Shown: positions 1 through 5,408 of the stretch, piece after piece
Layout of the letters: each line of letters starts with the position of its first letter
How positions within the stretch are numbered: the stretch's first letter is position 1
DNA from: an uncultured Faecalibacterium sp.
GTDB taxonomy: Bacteria; Bacillota; Clostridia; Oscillospirales; Ruminococcaceae
DNA length: 17,966 nt
Direction of reading: 5' to 3'
Assembly: GCA_900772565.1 (NCBI GenBank)
Contig: CAAHET010000156.1
Coordinates: 1 to 17,966 of the forward strand
Position numbers and translations under genes: made by a program
Notes under the pieces: generated by a model
The model's input: the letters and a program-made list of their open reading frames with translations, nothing else
What the model was told of the DNA's origin: nothing
Databases searched by the model: none

Positions 1-22
1 AGCTAAGGACGGTGACTGCTGA

Positions 23-292
23 ATGGAAACCGTTCTCAAAGCCATTGCCGACTGGATCAAAGGCATCCTGACGGCGGGCATTATGTCGAACCTGTCCGGC
101 CTGTTCGATGATGTGAACACGCAGGTCGGCAATATCGCCCAGCAGGTGGGTACCAAACCCTCCAGCTTTGAGCCGAGAGTGTTCGCCATGATCGAAGCCC
201 TCTCCCGGAACGTGGTGCTGCCCATTGCGGGCATCATCCTGACCTTTATTGCCTGCTATGAGCTGATCGAAATGATCACCCAGCACAACAAC
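23..292 (+). pseudogene. VirB6/TrbL-like conjugation protein, N-terminal fragment
   Basis: The first 90 codons from the ATG at 23 (preceded by AAGGACGG at 5-12) resemble the start of VirB6/TrbL-like polytopic proteins of Firmicutes conjugative elements (CD1112-like). They show an amphipathic N-terminus, a middle stretch containing FDDVN, and a hydrophobic segment around residues 65-82 ending near ELIEMITQHNN. Family members continue with several more membrane helices. Here the similarity stops and the frame runs without a stop through unrelated sequence into the MazF gene. I infer a deletion that removed the rest of this gene and the transfer genes behind it. The family assignment is from memory of the sequence pattern. 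The true end of homology could differ by a few codons. Confidence 0.6.
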
Positions 293-307
293 ATACTCCT
301 TTTTCCT

Positions 308-342
308 GCAAGAGCCGCCTGCTATAAACGGGCTGCTCTTGC
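308..342. promoter_or_regulatory. Inverted repeat upstream of mazF
   Basis: GCAAGAGC (308-315) pairs perfectly with GCTCTTGC (335-342). After one mismatch, GCC (317-319) pairs with GGC (331-333), leaving an 11-nt AT-rich loop that contains TATAAA. No T-run follows, so it is not a standard terminator. It sits about 10 bases before the mazF ribosome binding site, close to the inferred deletion junction. It could be an operator or the remains of an intergenic hairpin. Confidence 0.4.
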
Positions 343-364
343 TACATATAGAAGGATAGGAGGT

Positions 365-760
365 TTGATCGCTATCATACCAAAAGACTGGAAATACCTC
401 AGAGGGGACATTTACTATGCAGACATGGAGCCGCACATCGGCTCCGAGCAGGGCGGCACCCGCCCTGTGGTGGTTCTGCAAAACGATGTAGGAAACCGCT
501 ATGCGCCTACCCTTATCGTGGCGACAGTGACTTCCCGCACCGAGAAAAAGAAATACCAGCCCACACACGTTCTGATAGCCCATAATACGGCCTTTGAGAA
601 GCCGTCTGTGGTTCAGCTGGAACAGATCTTCACGATAGACAAAAGCCGCGTACAGCGCTTCTTAGGACAGACTACACAGCATGAAATGCGCCGGATCGAA
701 GAAGCCCTGATGAACAGTTTGGAAATCAATGAATGGGACAGGAGGAATGCCGATGAATGA
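365..760 (+). CDS. MazF/PemK-family endoribonuclease toxin
   Basis: This encodes a MazF-type ribosome-independent mRNA interferase of about 131 residues. The core RGDIYYADMEPHIGSEQGG followed by TRPVVVLQND matches the family. It includes the conserved Arg of GG-T-R-P, and the ATVTSR segment carries the usual catalytic Thr/Ser position. The open frame extends back to 23, but that part is a conjugation-gene fragment. I chose the in-frame TTG at 365, preceded by AAGGA (352-356) and AGGAGG (358-363); an ATC start shortly after is possible. No MazE-like antitoxin gene is visible upstream, though solitary MazF genes do occur beside integrase modules of Firmicutes elements. The stop overlaps the next gene by 8 bases, implying co-translation with the excisionase-like protein. 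Base composition is lower in GC than the chromosomal genes. Confidence 0.85.
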   Translation: MIAIIPKDWKYLRGDIYYADMEPHIGSEQGGTRPVVVLQNDVGNRYAPTLIVATVTSRTEKKKYQPTHVLIAHNTAFEKPSVVQLEQIFTIDKSRVQRFLGQTTQHEMRRIEEALMNSLEINEWDRRNADE

Positions 761-977
761 AAAAGTGATGGTATCGCCGGAGATCCAGAGCGAAGCAGTT
801 GTACTGCCGCAGATCGTCAGCATCAAGCAGGCAAGTCAGCGTATGGGCTTGCCTGAATATTACATCCGCCGCCTTTGCCGGGAAGTGCCGGGCATGGCAT
901 TTCAGTCGGGCATCAAATGGTATATCAACCTTGGAAAGATGGCTGACTACTTCAACGGTGGAACGACAACTTCCTGA
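753..977 (+). CDS. Excisionase-like small DNA-binding protein
   Basis: A 74-residue protein starting at ATG 753, chosen over the upstream in-frame ATG 729 because GGAGG at 741-745 lies 7 bases before it. Residues about 25-68 (SIKQASQRMGLPEYYIRRLC, then a tail with FQSGIKWYINLGKMADYF) fit the winged-helix MerR/Xis fold used by small excisionases of Tn916-like elements. The helix-turn-helix 'IKQASQRMGLPEYYIRRL' is followed by a 'KWYIN' wing. It overlaps mazF by 8 bases and lies about 107 bases before the integrase. This is the usual xis-int order. Its likely role is directing the integrase toward excision. A purely regulatory DNA-binding role cannot be excluded. Confidence 0.75.
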   Translation: MNEKVMVSPEIQSEAVVLPQIVSIKQASQRMGLPEYYIRRLCREVPGMAFQSGIKWYINLGKMADYFNGGTTTS

Positions 978-984
978 CTTGTCA

Positions 985-1012
985 AGGATGCGGGCATAAA
1001 CTGCGACATCCT
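985..1012. promoter_or_regulatory. Inverted repeat upstream of int
   Basis: AGGATG (985-990) and CATCCT (1007-1012) form a 6-bp inverted repeat 16 bases apart, directly upstream of the probable integrase promoter. No T-run follows. It could be a binding site for the Xis-like protein or a regulator; the evidence is the symmetry and position only. Confidence 0.25.
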
Positions 1013-1034
1013 AAAAATTAACCGCCCGAACTGC

Positions 1035-1040
1035 TATACT
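1035..1040 (+). promoter_or_regulatory. Probable -10 box of int promoter
   Basis: TATACT at 1035-1040 lies about 45 bases before the integrase start, in the only non-coding gap between xis and int. No good -35 hexamer stands at the normal spacing (the AT-rich TAAAAA at 1012-1017 is the closest), so the promoter may be weak or activator-dependent. Confidence 0.4.
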
Positions 1041-1084
1041 CATCGTGACAGAGATAACCACCACATAGAAAGGACGGTAAATCT

Positions 1085-2563
1085 ATGGCATCGTTTGAAT
1101 TGAGAGAACCCAAAAAGAAACCTCGTTATTATAAGCTCATCGCAAATGTTCTGGTGAACGGCAAAATCGAACGCCGTTATGGCCGGTTCGATTTTGACCC
1201 CACCGAACTGAAAAATGCTCGTGCGCGCAACGCTGCTGCGAAAGCCGCCGCTGCCGAATTTGAGCGGCTGGAACAGGAAAAGGCCGATAAAGAAGCCAGC
1301 AACGGAGGAAAGACCTTTGCAGTAGTGGCGCAGGAGTACATAGAATCCAAAAAGGCAAGACTTGCTCCTTCTGCTCGCTTAGAGGGCGATTATGACAGCC
1401 ATCGTAATAAGGCGAACACAACGAGGGGCAAGGAAAACTACTTACGGAAGATTCAGCAATTCCCTGAGTTTGCACAGAAGCCCGTTGATTCCATCAAAAA
1501 GGTGGATTGTGATTGGGTTCTGGAACAGATCGAAATTGGCGGCGCACGATGCCGCACCCATGCTGTTATCAATCAGCGTGGGCTGGAGATGAAAAAAGAA
1601 TCTTGCCCGAAGTTGTCTCAGAGATGCGATTGCGGTGCAAAAACCATCGAAAAGGCATTTCGTAGCGAAACAGTCGATATTAAAACAGCAGAACAGGTGG
1701 CGATTGCGCTGGGCTGTAATGTGGACGATGCTTTTGATGTGGAAACCATTGCAAAACCTATGACCAGAAAGAGCATGAGAGAATACGCTCTGTTCATTCG
1801 TTCTACATTGGAATATGCGGATGAAAATTACGGTGTGAAGAATCCCATGCACAAAATTCCTGCACTGGGAAGCCGGAGCAGGTCAGTAGACACTATTAAG
1901 AAGCACCAGATCAAACAGCTTCAGGACACCTTGAAGGAAAGTTCCATGTTGGAACAGGTGATCGTTCTGTCCCTGCTCAATTCTGGTGTGCGCCGTGGCG
2001 AACTGGCTGGACTGACATGGAAAGATGTCAACTTTGAAGAATGCACCATACATATTTCTAAATCGCTTCTGGTATTCAAAGATTACGGCTACCAGTTGAC
2101 TACTACAAAGGAAAGCAACATCCGCGATGTGGACGTTGCACCGGAGTACATGGACTTCCTCAAAGAATATTATAAGTATTGGAAGTCCCAGAAAAAATTG
2201 ATGGGAGGGAGTTGGCAGAAAAGCCTTGATAAGAAAAGTTCCAAGTATGCTCCCTCGCTCCTTGCCCTTCGGGGAACGGACTTCGTGATCTGCAACGACC
2301 ATGGGTTTCCGATCAACCCGGACAGCTATGGCGCACTGGTTCGCAGGATCGGACAGCGGGCAGGCATTGAAGGGCTGCATCCTCATATGTTCCGGCACAC
2401 TTTTGTGAGCATCCTCTTGTCCAACCCGGAGATCGGCGTTGCGACAGTAGCCGCAGAAGCCGGACACGCACAGCCCAGTACCACCCTTGCAATTTACACG
2501 CAGGTCTATGACAAGCGGCGCAAAGAAATTCGCAACCAGATGAGCAAGGAGCTGTACGAATGA
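1085..2563 (+). CDS. Tyrosine recombinase (integrase) with embedded HTH-like module
   Basis: A 492-residue site-specific recombinase of the phage integrase family, longer than the usual ~390-410 of Tn916-type enzymes. The N-terminal ~60 residues are basic and suit an arm-binding domain. Residues ~76-260 form the SAM-like core-binding region. The catalytic domain shows Arg303 (SGVRRGEL), Lys342 (TTKES), His434 and Arg437 (HPHMFRHTF), His461 (AGHAQPSTT) and the Tyr471 nucleophile (AIYTQVY), so the set is complete. The extra length includes residues ~170-220: a Cys cluster (ESCPKLSQRCDCGAKT) followed by a stretch like a Cro/C1 helix-turn-helix (KTIEKAFRSETVDIKTAEQV, then AIALGCNVDDAF). The start is ATG 1085 after AAAGGACGG. 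It probably moves the element to and from the nearby tRNA site. Its 3' end faces the 3' end of the tRNA. Confidence 0.93.
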   Translation: MASFELREPKKKPRYYKLIANVLVNGKIERRYGRFDFDPTELKNARARNAAAKAAAAEFERLEQEKADKEASNGGKTFAVVAQEYIESKKARLAPSARLEGDYDSHRNKANTTRGKENYLRKIQQFPEFAQKPVDSIKKVDCDWVLEQIEIGGARCRTHAVINQRGLEMKKESCPKLSQRCDCGAKTIEKAFRSETVDIKTAEQVAIALGCNVDDAFDVETIAKPMTRKSMREYALFIRSTLEYADENYGVKNPMHKIPALGSRSRSVDTIKKHQIKQLQDTLKESSMLEQVIVLSLLNSGVRRGELAGLTWKDVNFEECTIHISKSLLVFKDYGYQLTTTKESNIRDVDVAPEYMDFLKEYYKYWKSQKKLMGGSWQKSLDKKSSKYAPSLLALRGTDFVICNDHGFPINPDSYGALVRRIGQRAGIEGLHPHMFRHTFVSILLSNPEIGVATVAAEAGHAQPSTTLAIYTQVYDKRRKEIRNQMSKELYE

Positions 2564-2572
2564 GCAAAAAAG

Positions 2573-2605
2573 AAGCACGAAGGCCGGAACCTTCGTGCTT
2601 TTTTT
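2573..2605. terminator. Bidirectional intrinsic terminator between int and tRNA
   Basis: GCACGAAGG (2575-2583) pairs with CCTTCGTGC (2590-2598), extendable by AA/TT, around a 6-nt loop. A run of seven T follows on the plus strand (2599-2605), ending the int transcript. On the minus strand the flanking A-rich stretch reads as a T-run, so the same hairpin can end the leftward tRNA transcript. Confidence 0.85.
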
Positions 2606-2680
2606 GGTGGGCCAGGCAGGACTTGAACCCGCGATAACCCCGTTATGAGCGGGGAGTTCTAACCACTGAACTACTGGCCC
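2605..2680 (-). tRNA. tRNA with CAU anticodon (Met or Ile2), complete, CCA encoded
   Basis: On the minus strand from 2680 the sequence folds as a full tRNA. The acceptor GGGCCAG pairs with CTGGCCC, the D-stem is GTTC/GAAC with an 8-nt loop, and the anticodon stem CCCCG/CGGGG encloses CTCATAA (anticodon CAT). The T-stem GCGGG/CCTGC encloses TTCAAGT, then discriminator A and an encoded CCA (2605-2607). The anticodon does not tell elongator Met from lysidine-modified Ile2. The short D-loop (AGTGGTTA) resembles some Ile2 tRNAs. It ends right at the integrase terminator and differs clearly in D-arm and anticodon stem from the truncated CAU tRNA at 2812-2857. This makes it likely to have come with the element. 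No strong promoter of its own is visible; transcription could arrive from the promoter at 2889. Confidence 0.93.
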
Positions 2681-2708
2681 TTATGACGTTGTTTCAAAGA
2701 TCTGTAAA

Positions 2709-2754
2709 GTGGCTTTCGTACCCAGAAAATACCCAAGTCCGATTTTCAAGCCAC
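2709..2754. other. Composite inverted repeat in the inter-tRNA segment
   Basis: GTGGCTT (2709-2715) pairs with AAGCCAC (2748-2754) and, nested inside, GAAAAT (2725-2730) pairs with ATTTTC (2742-2747), with a 9-nt bulge between the two stems. The interior holds the direct repeat ACCCA (twice). The surrounding 2681-2811 segment is AT-richer than the chromosome and codes for nothing recognisable. It could be part of the element's attachment region, for example recombinase arm sites. Confidence 0.4.
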
Positions 2755-2811
2755 TCGCAAACCAAAAAACAACGGAAAAACGCTGTTTGAAAAAGGTAGA
2801 AACGGTAAGGT

Positions 2812-2857
2812 CTGGCGGTTATGAGCCGCCAGCTCTGACCAGCTGAGCTACTGGCCC
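2812..2857 (-). pseudogene. Truncated tRNA (CAU anticodon), 5' half only; putative attachment junction
   Basis: Reading minus from 2857: acceptor strand GGGCCAG, TA, D-stem GCTC/GAGC with loop AGCTGGTCA, then anticodon stem GGCGG/CCGCC around CTCATAA. That is a normal bacterial 5' tRNA half with anticodon CAT. After the anticodon stem the sequence becomes AT-rich and has no T-arm or 3' acceptor strand. It shares only the first 10 bases and the anticodon loop (GCTCATAAC) with the intact tRNA 130 bp downstream. The break just after the anticodon arm is where many tyrosine recombinases cross over in tRNA genes. I infer this is the chromosomal target tRNA, cut by integration. The displaced 3' half should lie at the element's other end, outside the window. 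Confidence 0.75.
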
Positions 2858-2888
2858 GTATGGGTGCTGCATTGCTGCAACACGCACT

Positions 2889-2894
2889 AGTATA
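2889..2894 (-). promoter_or_regulatory. tRNA promoter, extended -10
   Basis: On the minus strand TGC-TATACT (the -10 box at 2889-2894) is an extended -10 element lying about 31 bases before the 5' end of the truncated tRNA. No clear -35 is seen. It was presumably the promoter of the original chromosomal tRNA. It could now transcribe through the broken half into the intact tRNA at 2605-2680. Confidence 0.55.
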
Positions 2895-2907
2895 GCAAAA
2901 ACTGCGC

Positions 2908-2926
2908 AAAAAGGAAAGCATTTTCC
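2908..2926 (-). terminator. Weak intrinsic terminator of the 2934-3353 gene
   Basis: Just after the stop of the minus-strand gene, GGAAA (2922-2926 as read on minus) pairs with TTTCC (2913-2917) around 4 bases, followed by five T on the minus strand. The stem is only 5 bp, so efficiency is doubtful. Confidence 0.4.
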
Positions 2927-2933
2927 GCAAAAA

Positions 2934-3353
2934 TCATTTGGTGCGGCGGGCATCCAGCTTTTGCAGCATAAATTCGTCCAGCATGGCGGGCGGGAACAGC
3001 GGCTCCTTGTAGCCAAAGGCCTCCCGGATGAAGATCAAAGTCACCACGGTCTGGCGGCCGGGGTCCAGCCGCAGGGTGTACAAAGTGTCCAGCGGCTGCT
3101 GGCTGGGCTGGTGCAGCGTCAGGTGCAGCATAAAGCCGCCGTCGTTCTCCCGGCGGCACTCGTAGGCAAAGAGGTCGGTGCCGCTGTGGGTGTCCAGACG
3201 GTCAAAGCATTCGTCCAGCGCAAGGTTCGTGCGGAACTCGGACAGGCCGGCGGGGCCGTACTGGCTGCGGCGGCTGGTCTCCCGCCGGGAGAGCAGGTAC
3301 ACGATGATGCCCAGCGCACAGGCTAAAAGACAGACGGAAACGACAGCGTTCAT
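2934..3353 (-). CDS. Hypothetical membrane-anchored protein
   Basis: A 139-residue protein I do not recognise. The open frame extends further upstream, but I chose the ATG at 3353, which follows GGGGGAGG by about 8 bases and starts a typical N-terminal anchor (MNAVVSVCLLACALGIIVYLL, then SRRE). The remaining ~110 residues are soluble. They are predicted mostly beta with a final helix (a YTLRLDPGRQTVVTLIFIRE strand pair and a FMLQKLDARRTK tail). The polar domain should face the cytoplasm, since the positive residues follow the helix. It is a single gene transcribed away from the membrane protein at 3480 from a shared divergent promoter region. No catalytic motif is visible. Confidence 0.75.
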   Translation of the reverse strand: MNAVVSVCLLACALGIIVYLLSRRETSRRSQYGPAGLSEFRTNLALDECFDRLDTHSGTDLFAYECRRENDGGFMLHLTLHQPSQQPLDTLYTLRLDPGRQTVVTLIFIREAFGYKEPLFPPAMLDEFMLQKLDARRTK

Positions 3354-3383
3354 GGAAAGACCTCCCCCAAAAGAGTTTTCCTT

Positions 3384-3418
3384 ATTGTAACACAACCTGC
3401 GGGGGTTTGTGCTATAAT
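3384..3418. promoter_or_regulatory. Mirror-symmetric divergent promoters
   Basis: Two extended -10 promoters stand back to back. TGC-TATAAT on plus (-10 at 3413-3418) serves the 3480 gene, and TGT-TACAAT on minus (-10 at 3384-3389) serves the 2934-3353 gene. The segment is a near palindrome: ATTGTAACACAACC on one strand against ATTATAGCACAAACC on the other. Recognisable -35 boxes are absent, as is common for extended -10 promoters. Confidence 0.7.
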
Positions 3419-3450
3419 ATTTACAATTCTTTTTTAAATTTTTCTGCAAG

Positions 3451-3468
3451 CCGGGCGCAAACGCCCGG
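3451..3468 (+). promoter_or_regulatory. Hairpin abutting the ribosome binding site of the 3480 gene
   Basis: CCGGGCG (3451-3457) pairs with CGCCCGG (3462-3468) around CAAA. The ribosome binding site GGGAGG begins directly after it, about 10 bases before ATG 3480. There is no T-run. It may stabilise the mRNA 5' end or affect initiation. Confidence 0.5.
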
Positions 3469-3479
3469 GGGAGGGGCGC

Positions 3480-3980
3480 ATGAAGCTTAAATTTACACGC
3501 AAGACATGGTATTTCTTTTTGCTGGCTGCGGCGGCAGTGTCCATGCTGGGCGGCTTTGCCGTGCTGGGCGGGATGGATTTTTCCGGGCTGGAAATGATCG
3601 TGTTCTGCCTTACCGGCATCGCGGTGCTGTTTCTGGCGGCGCAGAAGGGCGCACCGGCAAAGGAAAAACGCAACTACACCGGCGTGTTCGTGGTGCTGAT
3701 GCTCAGCAAGCTGGGCGCCAGAGGTTGGGCGGGCGATATCTGCTCGGCGCTGGTGTGGCCCGCTTTGCTGGCAACGGAGTACGAGCGCGGCAGACCCATC
3801 CAGCGGCAGCTGCAGCTGGTGAGCGCCGCCGAGGTGCTGCGGCTGGTGTTCTGGATGCTGACCAAGTACGCGGGCATGAGCGGCCTTGCCTTCTGGACGA
3901 ATATCATGTTCGTGCTGCTGACCTGTGCCCGGGGCTGGGCAGGGCTTACCCTGTATAAGACGCAGGAGGAGACCCTGTGA
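3480..3980 (+). CDS. Hypothetical integral membrane protein
   Basis: A 166-residue protein with a basic N-terminus (MKLKFTRKTWYF) and about five hydrophobic segments: residues ~11-28, ~37-54, ~66-95, ~113-130 and ~135-155. I do not recognise a family. The ATG at 3480 follows GGGAGG, and the gene is first in a two-gene unit behind the extended -10 promoter at 3413. Its stop overlaps the GTG start of the next gene by 4 bases (GTGA), which implies translational coupling with the exported GHL10 protein. It may serve in the envelope beside that protein, but nothing in the sequence shows how. Confidence 0.75.
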   Translation: MKLKFTRKTWYFFLLAAAAVSMLGGFAVLGGMDFSGLEMIVFCLTGIAVLFLAAQKGAPAKEKRNYTGVFVVLMLSKLGARGWAGDICSALVWPALLATEYERGRPIQRQLQLVSAAEVLRLVFWMLTKYAGMSGLAFWTNIMFVLLTCARGWAGLTLYKTQEETL

Positions 3981-5260
3981 CCCAGCGCCGCAGGACGTCT
4001 AAAGCTAAGGCAAAACGCCGTTTTGGCCGCAGAGCCTTTCTGGCTGGGGCGGGCGCAGCAGCCTGTGCGGCAACGGGGTGGTATCTGCGGCAGAAAAGCG
4101 ATGCAGACCACACCGCCGCTTCCGGGCAGGATACGCCCCCGGCACCGAACCCCGCCCTGCCCGCCGGAGAGTGGCGGGCGGTGTGGGTGAGCTATCTGGA
4201 CTGGGCGCTGCTGGATTTTTCCACTGAGGATACCTTCCGCACCGGGGCGGCGCAGCTGCTGGACAACTGCGCCGGGCTGGGGCTGAACACCGTGCTGGCG
4301 CAGGTGCGCCCCTTCGGAGACGCGCTGTACCGCAGCAGTCTGTTTCCGTGGAGCCATCTGTGCACCGGGATGCAGGGCAAAGACCCCGGCTTTGACCCGC
4401 TGGATGTCTTTCTTACCGAGGCGCACCGCCGGGGCATCGGGGTGGAGGCGTGGGTCAATCCCTACCGCCTGCGCTCCTCGGCGGCGATGCCGCCGAATCT
4501 GGCAGAGAATAATCTGGCGAACCTCCACCCGGACTGGCTGTGCACCGCCGGGGAAGGGCTGTACCTGAACCCCGCCGTGCCCGCCGCCGCAGACTATGTG
4601 GTGCAGGGCGTGGCAGAGCTTGTGCAGAACTACCCGGTGGACGGCATCCACTTTGACGATTACTTTTACCCCACCACCGATGCCACTGTGGATGCGGCGC
4701 AGTTTGCGGCAAGCGGCGCAGCTGACCTTGCCGCGTGGCGGCGGCAGAACGTCACCGCGCTGGTGGCGCAAGTGCACCGCACGGTAAAGGCGGCAGACCC
4801 TACCCTGCGGTTCGGCATCAGCCCGCAGGGCAACCCGGACAACGACCTTGACCAGCAGTACAGCGATGTGACCGCATGGCTGGCGGCGGGCGGGGAGGAG
4901 AAGGTCATCGACTACCTCTGCCCGCAGGTGTACTGGGGCTACGGCTTTACCCTGCACTCCGGCAGCACCCGCTTTGCCTTTGAAAACATCGTCCCGGCGT
5001 GGCTTGCCTACCCCCGGGCGGGGGATGTGGCACTGTACTTCGGGCTGGGCGCGTACCGGGTGGGCACCGGGGACGGCGGCGCGAACCCGGACAGCGTGTC
5101 CGGCTGGAGCACCGGCAACGCGCTGGCGGCACAGGTGGAGGACTTACGGCAGCAGGCGGCGGGCGGCTGGGCGCTGTACCGCTACGGCAGCCTGTTCGGG
5201 CCGGAGGCTCCCGCGCTGGCTGGGGCCGAGTGTGCAGCGCTGCGGGCGCTGAATAAGTGA
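3977..5260 (+). CDS. Tat-exported GHL10 (DUF187) glycosyl-hydrolase-like protein
   Basis: A 427-residue protein with a twin-arginine signal at its N-terminus: basic residues, then GRRAFLAG at 17-24 and a hydrophobic run to ~37. From ~57 it follows the GHL10/DUF187 pattern of YngK-like proteins: GEWRAVWVSYLDW at the barrel start, FDPLDVFLTEAHRRGIGVEAW then VNPYRL, HPDWLC, and GIHFDDYFYP near residue 225. FGISPQGNPDND and YLCPQVYWGYG follow. The family adopts a TIM barrel related to glycoside hydrolases; the acidic HFDDYFYP motif is the likely active-site strand. The substrate is unknown, perhaps a cell-wall or capsule glycan. The GTG start overlaps the previous stop, and no ATG lies near. A cysteine at 30 (AAAC) could be a poor lipobox, but Tat export is the stronger call. 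Confidence 0.88.
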   Translation: MTQRRRTSKAKAKRRFGRRAFLAGAGAAACAATGWYLRQKSDADHTAASGQDTPPAPNPALPAGEWRAVWVSYLDWALLDFSTEDTFRTGAAQLLDNCAGLGLNTVLAQVRPFGDALYRSSLFPWSHLCTGMQGKDPGFDPLDVFLTEAHRRGIGVEAWVNPYRLRSSAAMPPNLAENNLANLHPDWLCTAGEGLYLNPAVPAAADYVVQGVAELVQNYPVDGIHFDDYFYPTTDATVDAAQFAASGAADLAAWRRQNVTALVAQVHRTVKAADPTLRFGISPQGNPDNDLDQQYSDVTAWLAAGGEEKVIDYLCPQVYWGYGFTLHSGSTRFAFENIVPAWLAYPRAGDVALYFGLGAYRVGTGDGGANPDSVSGWSTGNALAAQVEDLRQQAAGGWALYRYGSLFGPEAPALAGAECAALRALNK

Positions 5261-5310
5261 AAATTCGTGCAGAAACAGGCGGCAAACCGCACAAAATAAA
5301 CACAGGTATC

Positions 5311-5339
5311 TTGTGCAGAGCGGCAAAATGCGGTATACT
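5311..5339 (+). promoter_or_regulatory. Sigma-70-type promoter of the lipoprotein operon
   Basis: TTGTGC (5311-5316), a 17-base spacer and TATACT (5334-5339) form a good vegetative promoter. It lies after the GHL10 stop and ahead of the lipoprotein start. It also shows that the in-frame ATG at 5313 cannot be the translation start. Confidence 0.75.
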
Positions 5340-5408
5340 TATCCTGTATCTGCCCGTTGGCAGAGACGCACGAAAAAGAAAAGTTTCTTTGTTTCTATGA
5401 GGAAAGCT

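Noticed and set aside
2605..2857. A single tRNA split by an intron
   Set aside because: The downstream tRNA is complete by itself and its 5' half differs from the upstream half, so the two are not exons of one gene.
3674..4957. Minus-strand open frame opposite the GHL10 gene
   Set aside because: It shows no recognisable motif; the plus-strand gene has a signal peptide and clear family motifs.
5313..5408. N-terminal extension of the lipoprotein from ATG 5313
   Set aside because: This codon overlaps the -35 of the promoter, and the extension would precede and spoil the signal peptide.
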